This document shows, one piece after another, positions 9,198 through 16,901 of a DNA stretch of 64,000 nt. The stretch lies in the NCBI GenBank assembly GCA_049651845.1, contig JBASCW010000044.1:1-64000 (forward strand), in the 5' to 3' direction. The DNA is from RBG-16-66-20 sp049651845. Its GTDB lineage: Bacteria; Pseudomonadota; Gammaproteobacteria; Burkholderiales; SG8-39. A program made the position numbers and the translations under genes. The notes under the pieces were generated by a model. That model had not been told where the DNA came from, searched no databases, and worked only from the letters and a program-made list of their open reading frames with translations. The stretch's first letter is position 1. Every line of letters starts with the position of its first letter.

Positions 9198-9690
9198 CGT
9201 GCTCCAACCTCTTGCGCAAATACTCGATATCGATTCTATCCTGCGGGCGGTCGGCGGCCTGCTTCATCCCGATCAGGGTCGGAATCGTCACGAACCGGAC
9301 GAGAACCTGGCCCAGCGGCTTCGCAAGCGAACGCCGGTACTCGTCTTCAAAATCGAAAGGCTCGTGCACGAACATGTCTACCGGCGTCTCGCGATGGGCA
9401 TCGGACCAGAACTGGAGCACCTGCATGCCTTTGTCCCGGACCCACCGCTCACGGGTGGGCGCGTCGCCGAACTGCGCAGCGGTGACGGGGACTAGCGGGC
9501 GGTAGCCCAGAGCCTCGAGCACCGCAAATGCACGCTCGATATTGTCCGGCACGAGGTGCACTACGACGTCGACATCCTTGGTGAATCGCAGGTACCCGTG
9601 CGCGTTCACCGCCAATCCGCCGGCAATCAGATAGCGAACGCCTTCGCGCTGCAACGCGGATACCAGGACGTCGAAGCTGGCAAGCTTCAT
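9184..9690 (-). CDS. Nucleotidyltransferase-fold protein (MNT/AbiEii-like)
   Basis: 168 aa. The pol-beta-type nucleotidyltransferase signature is clear: GGLAVNAHG at 24-32, then RFTKDVDVVV with metal-binding Asp39 and Asp41. Later DRIDIEYL near the C-terminus fits AbiEii/DUF6036-like proteins, where the motif caps the fold. The ATG at 9690 was chosen because it starts just before the first helix; the upstream Shine-Dalgarno is weak. Such proteins act as toxins or antitoxins, or have unknown roles. Here the next gene is a 60-aa protein overlapping by 14 bp. Confidence 0.75.
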   Translation of the reverse strand: MKLASFDVLVSALQREGVRYLIAGGLAVNAHGYLRFTKDVDVVVHLVPDNIERAFAVLEALGYRPLVPVTAAQFGDAPTRERWVRDKGMQVLQFWSDAHRETPVDMFVHEPFDFEDEYRRSLAKPLGQVLVRFVTIPTLIGMKQAADRPQDRIDIEYLRKRLEHDGGT

Positions 9691-9713
9691 CGTCCCGGAG
9701 GATAGCCGAGCTT

Positions 9714-10199
9714 CTAGTTCTTCGCGTGCTGGCGCTCGAAGAGCGAAATCCCGCGCGCGAGCGCCGCCTGCTCGGCGCAGCCGGCCGCGCACAGGCGCTC
9801 GAGCTGCGCGAGGTGCTCCTTCGCCTTGGCGAGGTTGCCGGTCATCAGGTAGGCCTCGCCGATGTACTCGTGCGCGCCACGGTGCCGCGGCTCGAGGCGC
9901 AGCGCCTCGTTGTAGTGGCGGAACACGAGGTCCATCTGCGGATGCGGGCCCTTGCGCATCGAATACGCGTACAGGTTGTGCGCGTCGGCGCTGCCCGGGC
10001 TGCGCTCCACGGCGCGCCGCGCCGCGGCCTGCGCCGCGGCCCAGTCCTCGCGCGCGATGGCGGCGCGCGTCGCCGCCAGCGGCCGGTCGACGGCCTCCTT
10101 CTTGTCCGGATCCTTGGGGTCCGGCTTGGGCGTATCCATGGCGAACGCCGACGCCGACAGCGCGGCAATGGCGAGGGCATGCAGCAAACGCATTTTCAT
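9714..10199 (-). CDS. Exported TPR-repeat protein
   Basis: 161 aa. A cleavable signal peptide (positively charged start, hydrophobic core, ASAFA before residue 21) sends it to the periplasm. A Pro/Asp/Lys-rich linker follows, then about three tetratricopeptide units (EDWAAAQAAARRAVERSP; YNEALRLEPRHRGAHEYIGEAY; GNLAKAKEHLAQLERLC). Two Cys near the C-terminus (CAAGC) could form a disulfide. GGAGAG sits before the ATG at 10199. TPR proteins act as scaffolds; the partner is unknown. It is separated from the PAS-GGDEF-EAL gene upstream by 80 bp. Confidence 0.8.
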   Translation of the reverse strand: MKMRLLHALAIAALSASAFAMDTPKPDPKDPDKKEAVDRPLAATRAAIAREDWAAAQAAARRAVERSPGSADAHNLYAYSMRKGPHPQMDLVFRHYNEALRLEPRHRGAHEYIGEAYLMTGNLAKAKEHLAQLERLCAAGCAEQAALARGISLFERQHAKN

Positions 10200-10279
10200 G
10201 AGGCTCTCCGCAATCGGGTGCTGGTCGCTACGTTAACATGCGCGCCGCACGGCAATTCCGCGCGCGAAATAAGTCACGC

Positions 10280-13200
10280 CTAGACGAAATCCTTCGCCGC
10301 CGTTTCCGCGTCCGCCGGCTTGCCGGTGAGGTAGCCCTGCAGGAAATCGCAGCCGCATGCCTTGAGCGCCTCGCGCTGCGCCTCGCTCTCGACGCCGACC
10401 GCGGTGACCTTGAGCGCGAGCGCATGCGCGAGGCCGACGATGCCGGCGACGATCGGCCGCCCCTCGCGGTGCACTTCGGCGACCAGCGTGCGGTCGATCT
10501 TGAGCTTCGACACCGGCAGCTGGCGCAACCCCACCAGGCTCGAGTAGGCGGCGCCGAAGCCGTCGATCGCCACCTGCACGCCGAGCTCGCGCAGCTTGCG
10601 CAGCACGGCGCGCGCGAGATCGGCGTTCTGCATCACCACCGGCTCGGGTACCTCGAACTCGAGCAGCCGGGGCGGCAGCCCGGTTTCCTTGAGCGCGCGC
10701 GCCACCATCTCGGCGAGCCGGGGATCGTGGAACTGGCGCGCCGACAGGTTGACGCCGACCGGCAGCTCGCGCTCGGCGCCGATGAAGGTGGTCCAGCGGC
10801 AGGCCTCGACCAGCAGCCATTCGCCCATGCGCTGGATCAGGCCCGAGTCGTCGGCGAGCTGGATGAACTCCGCGGGCTCGATCACGCCGCGCGTCGGGTG
10901 CTGCCAGCGCAGCAGCGCCTCGTGGCCGGCGATCTTGCCGTCGGCGGCCGCCACCACCGGCTGGTACCAGGCGCGCATCTCGCCCTTGAGCACCGCGTTG
11001 CGCAGGTCGCCCTCGAGCGACAGGCGCCGCGCCGCCGCCTGGTTCATCTGCTCGGTGAAGAACTGGTAGTTGGCGCGGCCGGTCTCCTTGGCGTGGTACA
11101 TGGCCGCGTCGGCGTTGCGGATCAGGCTCTCGGCGTCGCGCCCGTCCTCCGGGAACACGCTGATGCCGACCGAGGGCGTGATCAGCAGCTCGCGCTCCTC
11201 GACGACGAACGGCTGCGACACGGTCTCGAGGATCTTGGCCGCGACGTTGGCCGCGTCGCCGGCGCGCTTGATCTCCGGCAGCACCACCACGAACTCGTCG
11301 CCGCCGATGCGGCAGATGGTGTCCACCTCGCGCAGTTGCCGCACCAAGCGCTCGGCGCACTCCTTGAGCACCAGGTCGCCCGCGGCGTGGCCGAGCGAGT
11401 CGTTGATGTTCTTGAAGCGGTCCAGGTCGACGAACATCACCGCGGTCTGCTTGCGGTTGCGCTGGCTCGCCGCAAGCGCCTGCGTGAGGCGGTCTTCGAG
11501 CAGGCGCCGGTTCGGCAGCCCGGTGAGCGCGTCGTGGTCGGCGAGGTGCTGCGCGCGCGTCTCGGCCTGGCGCCGGTCGGCGATCTCCGCCTGCAGGCGC
11601 TCGTTGGCGCGTTGCAGCTCGGCGGTGCGCTCGGCGACCGCGTGCTCGAGCAGCCCGCGCGAGGCCTCGGCGGCGTCGCGCGAGGCGACCAGGGATTCGC
11701 GCGAGGCGTGCTCGGCGGTGATGTCCTCGTAGATGCTGATCGCGCCCTCCTCCGGTCTGGCCGGATCGATCGCCTTGGCCACGACCTTGCACCAGAAGCT
11801 CGAGCCGTCCTTGCGGCGCAGCTGCTGCTCGATCGCGAACTCGCCGCGCGCCGCGAGATCGGCGTAGAGCTGTCCGACCGAGCTCTCGTATTCCTCGGCC
11901 GAGCCGAACAGCGCCTCGCTCGTGCTGCCGACGAGCTCGCCGGGCCCGTAGCCGAACATCTGCTCGAAACGCGGGTTGCAGCGCTGCAGCAGGCGGTTGC
12001 GCGCGAAGGCGATGCCGACGTTGGCGTGCGCGAGGATCAGCTCCTGCTCTAGCAGCGCACGGCGCACGTTCGCGCCTGCCTCGCGCTCCAGCGTCACGTC
12101 TTCGACGCTCCAGATCCACTCCTGCTCGCCGCCGCCCGCATCGATGCGCCGGCCGCGCGTGCGGCCGAGAAAGGTCGTGCCGTCGACGCGGCGGAAGTGC
12201 GCCTCCGCGTCGTGCGTGCCGCCCGGATCCGTGCGTTCATAGGCGTCGCCGGCGACGCCTTGCCACTCGCCCGCGTCGGCGAACAGCTCCGCCGAGGACT
12301 TGCCGATGAGCGCGCCCGCGGCGGCGCCGAACATCCCCTCCATGAAGCGATTGCAGCGATGCACCACGTAGTTGCGCACGAAGGCGATGCCGACGGTCGC
12401 GTTGTCGAGGATCAGGTCCTGCTCGCGCACCATGCGCTGCACCTCGCTGTCGGCGCGCCGCCGCTCGGTGACATCCTCGAACAGCCAGACATAGCCCTTG
12501 GCCGGCTGCCCGGGCTCCACCGCGCGCCCGGACATGCGGCACCAGAAGCCCGAGCCGTCCTTGCGCCGCAGCCAGTGCTCGGCGGTCCAGGTGCGGCCCG
12601 CCTCGAGCTCGGCGTAGGCGCGCTCCAGGCTGGCGTAGTCCTCCTCGGTGAAGTAGCACTCGCGCGTCGAGCTGCCGATCACCTCGCCGGGCTCGTAGCC
12701 GAACAGCTCCTCGTAGCGACGGTTGCAGCTCATGGTCTTGCGCTCGCGCACGAAGGTGATGCCCACGACCACGTTGTTGGCGAGCGCCTGCTGCTCCGAG
12801 AGCACGCGCTTCAACTCCTCCTCGGCGCGCTTCTGCTCGGTGATGTCCTCGAGCAGCCAGACCGAGCCGCGCGCCGGGTTGCCCGGGTCCACGGCGCGCC
12901 CGGTCGAGCGCTCCCAGAACAGGCTGCCGTCGCGGCGCCGCGCCTGCATCACGTGCGTATAGGCCTGGCCGCGCGCCATCTGCGCATAGGCCTTCTCGGC
13001 CTCCGCGTGGTCGATGTCCTTGGCGTAGGTGACCGCGGCCGGGTTGCCGGCGAGCTCGCCCGGCCCGTAGCCGTACATCTCCTCCATGCGCCGGTTGCAG
13101 CGCACGATGCGCCGGTCGCGCACGAAGGTGATGCCGATCGTGACCGTGTCGAGGATCGCCTCCTGCTCGCGCAGCAGGCGCGCCACCTCGTCGGCGTGGC

Positions 13201-13666
13201 GCTTGCTCTCGGTGATGTCCTCGACGATCCAGACCGTGCCCTGCTGCGTGTCGGTGGCGCTGAGCGCCTTGGCGATCATGCGCGCGAGGAAGGTCGAGCC
13301 GTCGCGCCGGCGCACTTCCCACTCGACGTCGAGCTGGCGGCCGGCGGCGAGCACCGGCACCGCGATCGCGCCCATCGCCTCGTAGCTCTCCTGGGAGGGA
13401 TAGACGACCTCGCCGGCCTGGCCGATCAGCTCCTCGGCCTGCCAGCCGAACATCTCGGCGAATCTCGGGTTGCAGAGCGTGAACTCGCGGTCGCGCGTGA
13501 AGGCGATGCCGATCGAGGCGTTGGCGAGGATCGCCTTGTACTCGAGTTGCGCGTCGCGCGGCCGTCCGGCGTAGCCGGCGCGCGGGCTTTCAGCCCGCTC
13601 CATGCCGGGGCTCCCGGCGCGCTCCTCCGGCACCGGCGCGTTCTCGAGCGCGCCGCGGTCGCTCAT
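10280..13666 (-). CDS. 5xPAS-GGDEF-EAL cyclic-di-GMP signalling protein
   Basis: 1128 aa. Five PAS units follow one another in the first ~650 residues, each opening with a variant of VGIxFxRxR...CNxRFxEMFGY. A coiled coil (AVAERTAELQRANERLQAEI) leads to a GGDEF domain with intact RIGGDEF (~residue 787) and an I-site RxxD (REVD) five residues before it, so it should synthesise c-di-GMP with product inhibition. The C-terminal EAL domain keeps HEALLRW (~915) but has IDGFG where active enzymes have DDFG and AVGVES where they have AEGVET, so phosphodiesterase activity is doubtful. No membrane segments: a cytosolic sensor. The ATG overlaps the stop of the lipoprotein gene (ATGA). Confidence 0.88.
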   Translation of the reverse strand: MSDRGALENAPVPEERAGSPGMERAESPRAGYAGRPRDAQLEYKAILANASIGIAFTRDREFTLCNPRFAEMFGWQAEELIGQAGEVVYPSQESYEAMGAIAVPVLAAGRQLDVEWEVRRRDGSTFLARMIAKALSATDTQQGTVWIVEDITESKRHADEVARLLREQEAILDTVTIGITFVRDRRIVRCNRRMEEMYGYGPGELAGNPAAVTYAKDIDHAEAEKAYAQMARGQAYTHVMQARRRDGSLFWERSTGRAVDPGNPARGSVWLLEDITEQKRAEEELKRVLSEQQALANNVVVGITFVRERKTMSCNRRYEELFGYEPGEVIGSSTRECYFTEEDYASLERAYAELEAGRTWTAEHWLRRKDGSGFWCRMSGRAVEPGQPAKGYVWLFEDVTERRRADSEVQRMVREQDLILDNATVGIAFVRNYVVHRCNRFMEGMFGAAAGALIGKSSAELFADAGEWQGVAGDAYERTDPGGTHDAEAHFRRVDGTTFLGRTRGRRIDAGGGEQEWIWSVEDVTLEREAGANVRRALLEQELILAHANVGIAFARNRLLQRCNPRFEQMFGYGPGELVGSTSEALFGSAEEYESSVGQLYADLAARGEFAIEQQLRRKDGSSFWCKVVAKAIDPARPEEGAISIYEDITAEHASRESLVASRDAAEASRGLLEHAVAERTAELQRANERLQAEIADRRQAETRAQHLADHDALTGLPNRRLLEDRLTQALAASQRNRKQTAVMFVDLDRFKNINDSLGHAAGDLVLKECAERLVRQLREVDTICRIGGDEFVVVLPEIKRAGDAANVAAKILETVSQPFVVEERELLITPSVGISVFPEDGRDAESLIRNADAAMYHAKETGRANYQFFTEQMNQAAARRLSLEGDLRNAVLKGEMRAWYQPVVAAADGKIAGHEALLRWQHPTRGVIEPAEFIQLADDSGLIQRMGEWLLVEACRWTTFIGAERELPVGVNLSARQFHDPRLAEMVARALKETGLPPRLLEFEVPEPVVMQNADLARAVLRKLRELGVQVAIDGFGAAYSSLVGLRQLPVSKLKIDRTLVAEVHREGRPIVAGIVGLAHALALKVTAVGVESEAQREALKACGCDFLQGYLTGKPADAETAAKDFV

Positions 13667-14508
13667 GGCTGGCGAGCGAGCGCGTCGAACAGCTCGGCGA
13701 AACGCCCGAACCGCCGGACCGCGTGCGCGCGCTGCTCGGCGTCCAGCATGCGATCGAGGTCGAGCAGCAGGTCCATGTACTCGTCGCGCGTCGCGCGCAC
13801 GGCCTTCGCGTATGCGGGCGCGCGCCCCGCCTCCCAGTCCTGCGCCCACCCCGCGAGCCTGCGCGTCGCCTCGCGCGCGCGCAGCATGGCCAGGAACTCG
13901 GCCTGGCGGCGCCGGCGGTCGCGGTCCTGCAGGTCGGCGGACCACGGCGCGCGCATGCTGTAGCGCTCGATGCGCCCGACCTGCGCCTCGCTCAAGGGGC
14001 CGAACCAGTCTTCGAGCCGCTCGACGTTGCGCTTCACGCGCTTCCGGTGGCGTTCTTCCAAGGTTCCCTGCATCCGCTCTTTCGCGAACTTGCGGTTTTC
14101 CTCCTCCAGCCGGCGCTCCAGGTGCGCGATCTGCTCGGCGCTCAGGGCATCGAGCAACCCGCCGGCCTCGACGGCGGCCCGGCCCAGCGCTTCGCGGATC
14201 TGGGCCCGCACCGCATCGTAACTCCATTCGAGGTCCTCCCGCTTGAGGCCGCGCTCGATCCGGGCGGCGGCTTGCGCGCCGAGTTTCGCGTACTGAGGCA
14301 GCGCGCCGGCGCGGTGCCAGGCGAGGAACGCGCCGAGGCGCCGGTCGAACTCCTCGGTCTGCTCGCCCTGCAGGTCGAAGTAGTGGTTCGCCTGCCAGCG
14401 CAGGAACAGGTCGGCGTTGTTGTAGGCCGTGCGCGTGACGCTGCAACCTTGCAGGGTCGTCAGCAGCAAGACGAGCGCGAAAAAGGGGGTCAGAGCAACA
14501 TTTCGCAA
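13663..14508 (-). CDS. DUF6279-like lipoprotein
   Basis: 281 aa if translated from TTG 14508. A short hydrophobic stretch ends in the lipobox TLQGC, and is followed by an acidic/basic helical body (TRTAYNNADLFLRW, EEENRKFAKERM, LDRMLDAEQRAHAVRRFGRF) that matches my recollection of DUF6279 outer-membrane lipoproteins. There is no ATG. The only start codons able to give a signal peptide are TTGs, and the best one lies in the loop of the palindromic repeat at 14480-14536, so residues 2-8 are encoded by repeat sequence. The native start was probably replaced when the repeat arrived. The stop overlaps the start of the GGDEF-EAL gene. Confidence 0.62.
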   Translation of the reverse strand: MRNVALTPFFALVLLLTTLQGCSVTRTAYNNADLFLRWQANHYFDLQGEQTEEFDRRLGAFLAWHRAGALPQYAKLGAQAAARIERGLKREDLEWSYDAVRAQIREALGRAAVEAGGLLDALSAEQIAHLERRLEEENRKFAKERMQGTLEERHRKRVKRNVERLEDWFGPLSEAQVGRIERYSMRAPWSADLQDRDRRRRQAEFLAMLRAREATRRLAGWAQDWEAGRAPAYAKAVRATRDEYMDLLLDLDRMLDAEQRAHAVRRFGRFAELFDALARQP

Positions 14509-14536
14509 CCTGAAATGTTGCTCTGACCCCCTTTTT
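14480..14536. repeat. Palindromic repeat, copy 1 (25-bp perfect arms)
   Basis: Arms 14480-14504 and 14512-14536 are exact reverse complements; the loop is the 7 bases at 14505-14511. Each arm runs from an A5 tract through GGGGGTCAGAGCAACATTTC. The stem followed by T5 would act as an intrinsic terminator in either direction. It lies 7 bp after the ferredoxin reductase stop and forms the 5' end of the DUF6279 gene. A near-identical copy is at 37760 and a shortened one at 51063. Confidence 0.9.
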
Positions 14537-14543
14537 CCTGCGG

Positions 14544-15308
14544 TCACCAGAAGCTCTCGACGGTGATCTGCCCGGGCGCGCGGCGGCGGTGCTTCCTGAG
14601 GCCGCGCGCGGCGAGCGCCGCCTGCATGTCCTTGAGCATGTCCGGATTGCCGCAGAGCATGAACTGCGAGCGCTCGGCAGCGACCGGGGCGCCTGCCGCC
14701 TCCAGGCGCCCGTCGGCGAGCGCCGCCGGGATCCGGCCTGCCAGCGCGCCGGGTGCTTTTTCCCTGGAAGTGAATTTCAGCGACAGGAAGCGCTCGCCAT
14801 GCTGGCGCGCCACCGCATCGATCAAGTCCCGATAGACCAGCTCGCTGGCGCGGCGCACGCCGTGCACGAGGATCACGCGGCGGTAGCGCTGCCAAGGCGC
14901 GGCGGTGCGCAGCATCGAGAGGAACGGCGCGATGCCCGTGCCGGTGGCCACCAGCCAGAGCTCCTCGGCGGGCGGCACTTCCGAGAGGATCAGCCAGCCC
15001 GCGGGGTTGTCCGCGACGTACAAGGCGTCGCCCGCGCGCAGGCGCGCCAGCCGCGGCGAGAGCGGCCCCTCGGGCACGATCACGCCGTAGAACTCGAGCA
15101 CCGGGTCGTCGGGCGCGTTGACGAACGAGAATGGCCGCGCGATGCGCGAGGCCGCATTCCCCTCTTCTGCATCGAGCCCGATGCGCACGAACTGACCTGC
15201 TTCGAAGGCGAGCGGCGGCCCGGGCTGGTCCGTCCTCACGCGCAGCGAGAACAGCGTGTCGGTCCACGTCCTGTTCTCGAGCACCCTGCCCTCGAGCCAG
15301 CCGCTCAT
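14544..15308 (-). CDS. Ferredoxin--NADP reductase
   Basis: 254 aa, the length and layout of bacterial Fpr. The FAD-binding barrel has RPFSFVNAPDD (the RxYS-type flavin motif with Phe for Tyr). The NADP domain has ATGTGIAPFLSML, the HGVRRASELVYRD segment and LCGNPDMLKDM. The C-terminus ends in a Trp stacked in the usual Fpr position (TVESFW). It transfers electrons between NADPH and ferredoxin/flavodoxin and could serve the P450 at 4695, though nothing physical links them. The ATG overlaps the DUF3301 stop by 4 nt; the palindromic repeat follows 7 bp after its own stop. Confidence 0.87.
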   Translation of the reverse strand: MSGWLEGRVLENRTWTDTLFSLRVRTDQPGPPLAFEAGQFVRIGLDAEEGNAASRIARPFSFVNAPDDPVLEFYGVIVPEGPLSPRLARLRAGDALYVADNPAGWLILSEVPPAEELWLVATGTGIAPFLSMLRTAAPWQRYRRVILVHGVRRASELVYRDLIDAVARQHGERFLSLKFTSREKAPGALAGRIPAALADGRLEAAGAPVAAERSQFMLCGNPDMLKDMQAALAARGLRKHRRRAPGQITVESFW

Positions 15309-15613
15309 TGCAGTGTGTACGGCTCCAGCCGCAGGTCCTGCAGCTCGCCGCCCAGCATCACGATCGCCCCATGGCGCCGATTGTCGCCGGTTTCGGAGAA
15401 TTCGAAGGTGTAGGTGCGGTGCAGCCGGATCCGGCCCTCGGCGTCGCGCGCCAGGCCGAGCCGCGAGAACTGCACCGTCTCGTCGAGCAGCTGCACGCCG
15501 TAGCGCTGGCAGGCGCGCCTTCCCGCCGCGAGCGCGCGCTCGCGCGCCCTGAGGCTGTCGATCCAGAACGCCAGGCCCGCGCCGATCGCCAGCAGTGCCG
15601 CCGCCTCCCACAT
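15305..15613 (-). CDS. DUF3301 family membrane-anchored protein
   Basis: 102 aa with one N-terminal membrane segment (AAALLAIGAGLAFWIDSL), then a basic helix (RARERALAAGRRACQRYGVQLLD) and a beta-rich C-terminal part (LHRTYTFEFSETGDNR, GAIVMLGGEL). This order matches DUF3301, a small uncharacterised family of proteobacteria. Its start abuts the aldo/keto reductase stop with no gap, and its stop overlaps the ferredoxin reductase start, so it sits in the middle of a tightly coupled operon. Function unknown. Confidence 0.75.
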   Translation of the reverse strand: MWEAAALLAIGAGLAFWIDSLRARERALAAGRRACQRYGVQLLDETVQFSRLGLARDAEGRIRLHRTYTFEFSETGDNRRHGAIVMLGGELQDLRLEPYTLQ

Positions 15614-16660
15614 CTACTGGGCGCAGGGGCTCGGATACAGGGAATTGATTTCTTCTATCCCTGAGAGAACTTCTGCTGAAAGGGCAAGATCAAAATACTC
15701 GCTCAGCTCTTCGAGCTGCTGGATGCTCGTCGCGCCGATGATCGTCGAAGCGGTGAAGAAGCGCCCCATCGCGAAGGCGAGCGCGATGCCGGCGAGCGGC
15801 ACGCCGTGCCTGTCCGCGAGCTTCTGGTACTCGGCGGCCGCGGCAAGCACGCGCGGGCGCTTGTAGCACTCGCCGAAGTCTCTGAACTTCTCCAGGCGCG
15901 CCTGCGCGGGCCAGGGCTTCGACTTCAGCTTCGCGGTCAGCAGCCCCATGGCCAGCGGCGAGTACGCGAGCAGCGGAATGTTCGTGCGCCGGCTCGCCTC
16001 GGCAGGATCGCCGTCGAACATGCGGTTCACGAGGCTGTAGCCGTTCTGCACCGAGGCGGGCGGCGGCAGGCCGTTTTCCTTCGCGAGGCGCGAGAACTCG
16101 CACAGGCCCCAGGCGGTCTCGTTCGACAGCCCGTAGGCGCGGATTTTCCCGGCCTTGATCGCCGCCGCCATGCCCTCGATCTGCTCCAGGATCGGCGTCT
16201 CCGCGCGCTCCATCGCGGGGTTGTACTGCCAGGTGCCGAAGGACGGCACGTAGCGCTCGGGCCAGTGGATCTGGTACAGGTCGATCCAGTCGGTCTGCAG
16301 CCGCTTCAGGCTGTCGTCGATCGCCCAGGGAATGGTCTTCCTGGTGATGCGGTTCTCGCCGTTGCGCACCCACTCGCGCCGCCCGGGGCCGGCGATCTTG
16401 CTCGCGATCACCAATTCGCCGCGCTTTGCCTTATTTCTGCCCAACCAGCGGCCGACGATCTTCTCGGTCGTAGCGTAAGTCTTCGCCGAGGGCGGTACCG
16501 GGTACATCTCGGCGGTGTCGATGAAGTTGATGCCGCGGTCGAGCGCCCAGTCGATCTGGGCGTGGCCCTCGGCCTCGGTGTTCTGCTCGCCCCAGGTCAT
16601 GGTACCGAGGCAGATCTCGCTCACCTCGAGCGCGCTCGCACCCAGCTTGTTGCGCTTCAT
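15614..16660 (-). CDS. Aldo/keto reductase (Tas-like)
   Basis: 348 aa. AKR signatures: CLGTMTWGEQN near the start; the catalytic Asp/Tyr segment GINFIDTAEMYP; Lys in ELVIASKIAG; His in LYQIHWPE; the coenzyme-binding end FTASTIIGATSIQQLEEL. The long insert after AEMYP and the MTWGEQNTEAE segment match the Tas/YghZ-type NADPH-dependent reductases. The physiological carbonyl substrate is unknown. It is the first gene of the chain running down to the GGDEF-EAL gene. Codons in the last ~20 residues (15640-15700) include ATA, TTT and TCA, unlike the rest of the gene. Confidence 0.88.
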   Translation of the reverse strand: MKRNKLGASALEVSEICLGTMTWGEQNTEAEGHAQIDWALDRGINFIDTAEMYPVPPSAKTYATTEKIVGRWLGRNKAKRGELVIASKIAGPGRREWVRNGENRITRKTIPWAIDDSLKRLQTDWIDLYQIHWPERYVPSFGTWQYNPAMERAETPILEQIEGMAAAIKAGKIRAYGLSNETAWGLCEFSRLAKENGLPPPASVQNGYSLVNRMFDGDPAEASRRTNIPLLAYSPLAMGLLTAKLKSKPWPAQARLEKFRDFGECYKRPRVLAAAAEYQKLADRHGVPLAGIALAFAMGRFFTASTIIGATSIQQLEELSEYFDLALSAEVLSGIEEINSLYPSPCAQ

Positions 16661-16688
16661 CGTGGGCGCGATTTTCTCACGCCTCCGC

Positions 16689-16847
16689 TCAGCTTTCCGG
16701 CGCCAGCTCGCGGATGAGGTTCAGCAGGTCGAACGGACTGTAGGGCTTTGCGAGGTAGGCGGTCGCGCCCGGGGCGGGTCGCGGCGCACGCGGCTTGCGC
16801 CGCGCCTGCGGCTGGGCCTTGCGCCCGCGCTTGCTGAGTTTCGCCAT
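16689..16847 (-). CDS. 52-aa micro-ORF: basic linker plus the tail of a response-regulator receiver domain
   Basis: An ATG at 16847, preceded by GGGAGC at a good distance, opens a 52-codon frame. Residues 2-27 are Lys/Arg/Pro-rich (KRGRKAQPQARRKPRAPRP). Residues 28-52 read GATAYLAKPYSPFDLLNLIR, i.e. the last strand and helix of a CheY-like receiver with its conserved Lys-Pro, but no phospho-acceptor Asp. This is either a relic of a lost response regulator or a small translated peptide with DNA-binding character. It lies upstream of the aldo/keto reductase on the same strand. Confidence 0.45.
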   Translation of the reverse strand: MAKLSKRGRKAQPQARRKPRAPRPAPGATAYLAKPYSPFDLLNLIRELAPES

Positions 16848-16901
16848 CGGCCGCTCCCATCGGTTCCGACGCCAGCCGCATCATTGTAGAGTTGCCGCAC
16901 C

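Noticed and set aside
14480..14536. Treating the palindrome simply as a terminator of the ferredoxin reductase gene
   Set aside because: It may terminate, but the near-identical copy at 37760 with compensating changes shows it belongs to a repeat family.
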